DNA from: Capitulum mitella
Taxonomy: Eukaryota > Arthropoda > Thecostraca > Pollicipedomorpha > Pollicipedidae
Length of the DNA stretch: 64,000 nt
Assembly: GCA_030062745.1 (NCBI GenBank)
Contig: CP099844.1
Span: 1,703,481 to 1,767,480 of the forward strand
Reading direction: 5' to 3'
Shown here: positions 61,001 through 64,000 of the stretch, piece after piece
How the letters are laid out: each line of letters starts with the position of its first letter
How positions within the stretch are numbered: position 1 is the first letter of the stretch
Notes under the pieces: model-generated
The model's database searches: none
Seen by the model: only the letters and a program-made list of their open reading frames with translations
What the model was told of the DNA's origin: nothing
Position numbers and translations under genes: made by a program

Positions 61001-62721
61001 ACCACCAACGTACTGATTGGGCGAGCGACGGACTTTGACATCATACCCATATCAGCCATGTTGCACGTTATACACACCAACGATAGTAAAGGTTTTGTCA
61101 TGACCTTACTGCTGACCTCGGTGACACGTCATAGAGTTGGAGTTGCAAAGAAAACTTTACGTGGTCACTTGCGCAATGCCTTTGACATCGTCCAGTGACC
61201 AAATAATCCAGATATGGCAATTTCGAAAGGTCACGGCCATAACAAAAGGTCACCAGGTCACGGGGCAAAAACGACCGGAAGTGTTATTTGTATCTTTAAT
61301 GGATGCAGCAGGTTACCGCTTTCAAATGATATGTAACTTTATTACATCTAAGAAGCCAATGCATACACAAAAAAAACATTTTCTGATTGAACTTTCCAGA
61401 TGTCACTGGAAATTCCGTGATCTATATCTTGCGATCCATTTGACCTAGGAAACTAAAAATTACATGAATGTAATATGGGATACCGATAAACCTGAGAGCC
61501 AAATTTTGACCAAATCGGAGAGATCACGGCGAACATGCCGTGGTGATTTGTTGTGGAACAGCCCCTGATCCCGGCCATGACCCTGGTTAAGGTCATGCCT
61601 CCGGCCACCAGCCGTCTGTCCTAACGCCGCCAACAGCCTGGCTGGGCCAGCCGCGGCAGTCAAACAAGTCCGCAACAGCGCTCACAGGGCCAGCCGCGGC
61701 AGTCAAACAAGTCCGCAACAGCGCTCACAGGGCCAGCCGCGGCAGTCAAACAAGTCCGCAACAGCGCTCACAGGGCCAGCCGCGGCAGTCAAACAGGTCC
61801 GCAACAGCGCTCACAGGGCCAGCCGCGGCAGTCAAACAAGTCCGCAACAGCGCTCACAGGGTGCCCCCAGCGCTCGCGGCAGACGTTGCCAAAATGGTTA
61901 CCAATGGTGCTCGTAAGTCGGTACCGGACACCTCGAGAAATAATTGGCAGCCTCTTGAACTACGGAAGTGTATTCCCGATCTGACCAGGACCCGGAATGG
62001 CATTGCAGTCGTCTGTCGAAAACAATGCACGTAAAAGAGACGAAACCCGGCAGCAATGGCGCCTCAAGTACGGCATCAAACTGATCGCGGGTAACTGGAT
62101 GTCATATCACGTCTCTATGCTCATCAGAAAATTAACATACTTCAAAACACCCTGACAGTCGAATCTAACATCCCACTTCTTGTCCGGAGAAAACGGGCGC
62201 AATATTCTGTACTCTGACATGATGGCACAGAAACCATCACAACACAAACCGTCATTCGTTTGTTGCAGCTGTGCGGATCTGACAAGATAATGAGATCGTG
62301 TGCCCATTATTTACACCAACAGTGGCGTCGCATATTGCACGGTGGTTTTTGCATCCTTTACCGGGTTTTTCGGGTATCGTACGGCTGTACAAAGGCAGTC
62401 AGTCATAACGACCACTTTCCTTTCAAATCACAACAATGGCTGTGCACTTCCTCCAAAACGATCCGCACTTCAGCATCGTATAATGCCTGGCGCTCTAAAC
62501 AAAAGATAATGTGCATGCTCCATGTCGACCTCCTCAGACTGTTTTCCAACCAGCCTGACCATGTTTCCACAGATCAGGTGCAGACAGACGCTTTTCTGGA
62601 GCAGCCAGCACTGCGCTTTCTCAACATCTCCTCCAACCGCATTAGGAAGTTCCAGTTCGGTGCCTTCACCGGACTGGCGCAACTGAAACGGCTGTACATG
62701 GCCTACAACAAGCTGCAGAAG
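45581..62721 (+). CDS. Chaoptin/artichoke-like secreted LRR protein, first three coding exons, 3' end outside window
   Basis: Exons 45581-46091, 47423-47522 and 62573-62721 join in phases 0, 1 and 0 into a signal peptide (MRALLALLLLGAAHG), a Cys-rich cap (PCALLPDSIDLPCLC...IIC), and uninterrupted 24-residue LRRs. Both joins restore exact repeats, which argues that no exon is missing between them. The segments SFSQRNVGYQRLPAQVF, LGDQLNPIFSTSEF and ILEGCDEL recall the Drosophila artichoke (atk) type of long LRR protein as I remember it, rather than chaoptin itself. Proteins of this kind are extracellular or GPI-linked and act in adhesion or matrix. About 215 residues are present; the family usually exceeds 1,000, so most of the gene lies to the right. 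It lies on the same strand as chaoptin, 18 kb downstream. Confidence 0.85.
46092..47422 (+). other. Second LRR gene, intron 1
   Basis: It holds a perfect 22-bp-arm hairpin at 46566-46613. Otherwise nothing was recognised. Confidence 0.7.
46566..46613. repeat. Perfect hairpin, 22-bp arms, 4-nt loop
   Basis: Arm GGTCCCAGCTCCAAAACGGC followed by AG, loop AACG, then the exact complement. The arms show no mismatch. Confidence 0.92.
47423..47522 (+). CDS. Second LRR gene, second coding exon
   Basis: 100 nt after acceptor GCGCGGCCGACAG, donor GTGAGT, phase 0 in and 1 out. It encodes VLRLEGNQLETVPSGALAGP, then ALTVLTLQENHI. Upstream AGs keep the frame, but only this acceptor gives correct LRR spacing after ...GCDELQ. 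Confidence 0.85.
50996..52221. mobile_element. TTAA-flanked non-autonomous element, family C
   Basis: The left end is TTAACCCGCGCACGACCG; the right end, read inward, is TTAACCCGTCCCCGACCG. Each is followed within about 50 bp by a G-run GGGGGCAGTTGACTGCCCCC palindrome. TTAA lies at both borders. The interior is AT-rich and non-coding, with several GACCTGACCTGAGGTCA motifs near the right end. Confidence 0.75.
52222..53169. other. Intron sequence, nothing recognised
   Basis: AT-rich. It includes scattered AGGTCA motifs near 52800 and an ATTA-rich low-complexity stretch at about 52400-52500. Confidence 0.4.
53170..53610 (-). mobile_element. Family-B element fragment, inverted
   Basis: Read on the minus strand it follows 15410-15760: a palindrome AGGGACTTTTGTGTCCC, CTCGAGATCGGATCGGAGCT, a GCCGATTTTT-like block, GTTTGAAACGTT and then GATGATGGATGCACC. 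Both ends are missing. Confidence 0.55.
54240..54300. repeat. (TA)n microsatellite with internal palindromes
   Basis: Alternating TA/TATG stretches such as TATGTATATATATACATATA. Confidence 0.9.
54481..54520. repeat. Perfect palindrome, 19-bp arms, 2-nt spacer
   Basis: Arm CCAGTTTACTGTATCTTAT, spacer AC, exact complement. Partial further copies of the arm end (AACTGGA) lie just outside. Confidence 0.92.
54884..54970. repeat. Alternating CA/CG purine-pyrimidine tract
   Basis: ACACACACGCGCGAGCGCGC and further CACACGCACGCACA repeats; Z-DNA-prone composition. Confidence 0.9.
59320..59760 (-). repeat. Dispersed repeat, inverted partner of 60880-61340
   Basis: Read on the minus strand, GACCTGCGTGACCGCTCAC, ATTGGGCGA, CCATGACC, TTGACCTCGG, ACACGTCA and CCATAACAAAAGG occur in the same order and spacing as in 60880-61340. 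Dense AGGTCA-like motifs. No terminal inverted repeats identified. Confidence 0.7.
60880..61340 (+). repeat. Dispersed repeat, partner of 59320-59760
   Basis: Carries GACCTGCGTGACCTCTCAC, ATTGGGCGA, TCATGACC, TGACCTCGGTGACACGTCA and GCCATAACAAAAGGTCACC. With its inverted partner it makes arms of about 450 bp around a 1.1-kb loop. Confidence 0.7.
61645..61862. repeat. Minisatellite, 43-bp unit x 5
   Basis: Five nearly identical units of GGGCCAGCCGCGGCAGTCAA, then ACAAGTCCGCAACAGCGCTC with ACA. Only one substitution (ACAGGTCC) is obvious. Confidence 0.95.
62573..62721 (+). CDS. Second LRR gene, third coding exon
   Basis: 149 nt after acceptor CATGTTTCCACAG, donor GTAAGC, phase 1 in and 0 out. 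It encodes QVQTDAFLEQPALRFLNISS, then NRIRKFQFGAFTGLAQ and LKRLYMAYNKLQK. Joining to exon 2 (ENHI-D-QVQTDAF) gives a perfect 24-residue LRR across the 15-kb intron. Confidence 0.92.
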
Positions 62722-64000
62722 GTAAGCCGCCCAGCCGGTCGCGGACCCAGCGCCACGACTCCCGTCACACGCCGCGCCGCGTTCGTCTGTCGCGCGGCAC
62801 AATGACGCGTGGCGACAACCGCTGGCGGCCCGGCGCCGGCTCGGACCGGCCGGCGGCCTCGGCTGGTCACGGATCACGGCGCAACGGCCTGCTCTGAGTC
62901 ACGGATCACGGCGCAACGGCCTGCTCTGAGTCACGGGCCCGCTGTCGTGGCAACAGCCGTCCCAGTCGGCGTCCCAGACAGCCGCACGGGCCGGCCAACT
63001 CCGCCGCTTCACCGGCGGCCGGCTCGCAACCTGGCGGCGAGGTCGAACGCGGCGGCCGCCTGGGATCCGGTGAGCCCATTCCGGCGTCTGGCCGGCGCCG
63101 CGCTCCCACGGGCTTCGTTACGGCCGCACGTCTCCGTGTGAGCAACCGGTGGCCTGCAAACGAGGTCAACTGAAAGTCGACGCGCGCCGTGATCGGCACA
63201 AATCGCCGCCGATCGACGGCAGCACCTTCGCAGATTACTCGGCCGCCGCGGTTCCACAAACGGCCGGTAGAAAGCGGCGCCACTACAGCGGTAAACTCGG
63301 CGCGCCATCGGCAGCGGCGCTGGCGGCGGGCGCGTCCGGCGAGGCCGTGGTGGTGATGGCGGCGGAATGCAGCGTGGCGCGGCGCCGTAACTGCCACATT
63401 CACCCCGCGTCCGGCGGCGTACCAGCCATGGTCCGCAACAAAGACCAACATACACATGTCCCGTTAATAGCTTACCATGTCAACCTGCGAGTAAGCGTCG
63501 TGGAAGCGATTAACTGGTTCGCTGGTGTCGTATATGCCCGTCGTTTTGCTAACAAAAGCCGGCAGTTCCATGCAAAGTGCTTTCCAGCGTCCTGCTATCC
63601 ATCTGAACTGGACGTCCAAAATGAAATGCAACGTACAAGCTAATGATGAATCATCAAGATTGCTGGGAACGCGTAGGGATGTTCCAACTTAAAGTGCTTA
63701 AATATCTGTAGTAATTTTTTAAATCTATTGATGCAGTGTTGCATAATGGGTTCAAAACCATTCATTCCTCAGGTTGCAATTCAATTACCGGGCGGTCTGA
63801 GTGTTATCCCAATCGATGCTTTAATGCCTGACGTTTGTTCCAAGTAACTCAGTTGATAAAAACACGTCAATGGCAGACAGCTTTTTCTACAACGAAGCCC
63901 GTGAAAACGGGTCATGGACAGAAAAGCAACTCGAGCAACTTGAAATACTGGCAATATCACGCAAGGTGTCGGAAGAATACGATAAAACTTGCTTGCGTCT
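62722..64000 (+). other. Second LRR gene, intron 3 (runs off the window)
   Basis: CpG-rich to about 63450, then AT-rich. It contains a 32-bp unit repeated twice (62867-62930, TCACGGATCACGGCGCAACG...). No further LRR exon was found before the end. Confidence 0.6.

Larger units (their letters stand above)
47523..62572 (+). other. Second LRR gene, intron 2 (15 kb)
   Basis: It contains a family-C TTAA element, a family-B fragment, an inverted repeat pair, microsatellites and a 43-bp minisatellite (listed separately). 47530-50990, 54530-59320 and 61870-62570 hold nothing recognised, apart from a 40-bp duplicated block (CTGGCTGCCCGTCTGMGGCC) at 58918 and 59001. Confidence 0.75.

Noticed and set aside
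63009-63643. GC-rich frames at the right end (148-183 codons)
   Set aside because: No LRR pattern or other motif, and they overlap on both strands; most likely intron of the second LRR gene.

Overview
This is a stretch of eukaryotic nuclear DNA, almost certainly from an arthropod. Coding blocks are short, GC-rich exons with GT-AG borders, separated by introns of about 120 bp to 15 kb that are crowded with transposon debris and minisatellites. A clear orthologue of chaoptin (the photoreceptor surface protein), a TEP1-type gene that Drosophila lacks, and abundant hAT, mariner and TTAA-flanked elements suggest a non-drosophilid arthropod. A crustacean is my guess, but it is weakly supported.

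Three real genes are visible. (1) 0.5-9.1 kb, minus strand: seven exons of a TEP1-like gene (telomerase protein component 1 / vault protein). In transcript order they encode the end of the TROVE-associated vWA domain, a DUF4062 domain, a linker and the NACHT Walker A motif. The 3' part (rest of NACHT, WD40 repeats) lies off the left edge. The 5' TROVE part was not found and should lie right of 9.15 kb. (2) 16.9-27.5 kb, plus strand: a nearly complete chaoptin gene in six exons. All six splice phases agree with canonical splicing, and the gene ends in an LRRCT domain, a GPI-type hydrophobic tail and a poly(A) signal. The initiator methionine is not resolved. (3) 45.6 kb to beyond 62.7 kb, plus strand: the first three coding exons of a second long extracellular LRR protein of the chaoptin/artichoke group. 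It has a signal peptide, a perfect Kozak start and a 15-kb second intron.

Mobile DNA: a 3.5-kb hAT element with 16-bp terminal inverted repeats and an exact 8-bp target duplication sits 35 bp upstream of a TEP1 splice acceptor. It contains a dead mariner copy and a TTAA-flanked element. At least three families of roughly 1.1-1.2 kb TTAA-flanked, non-autonomous elements share one layout: a TTAACCC-like end, then a short G-run/C-run palindrome. Some copies also carry internal AGGTCA-like motifs. Two copies of one family lie in opposite orientation on either side of chaoptin exon 2. A decayed LINE reverse transcriptase lies just upstream of chaoptin.

27.7-45.5 kb is intergenic. It holds minisatellites, a 1.3-kb-offset duplication, CpG-rich DNA and an extreme G57/(AG)75 tract. 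The 47.5-62.6 kb intron holds another TTAA element, a 1.6-kb-spaced inverted repeat pair, and several microsatellites and minisatellites. No tRNA, rRNA, CRISPR array or complete transposase was found. All identifications come from reading the sequence; no database search was run.
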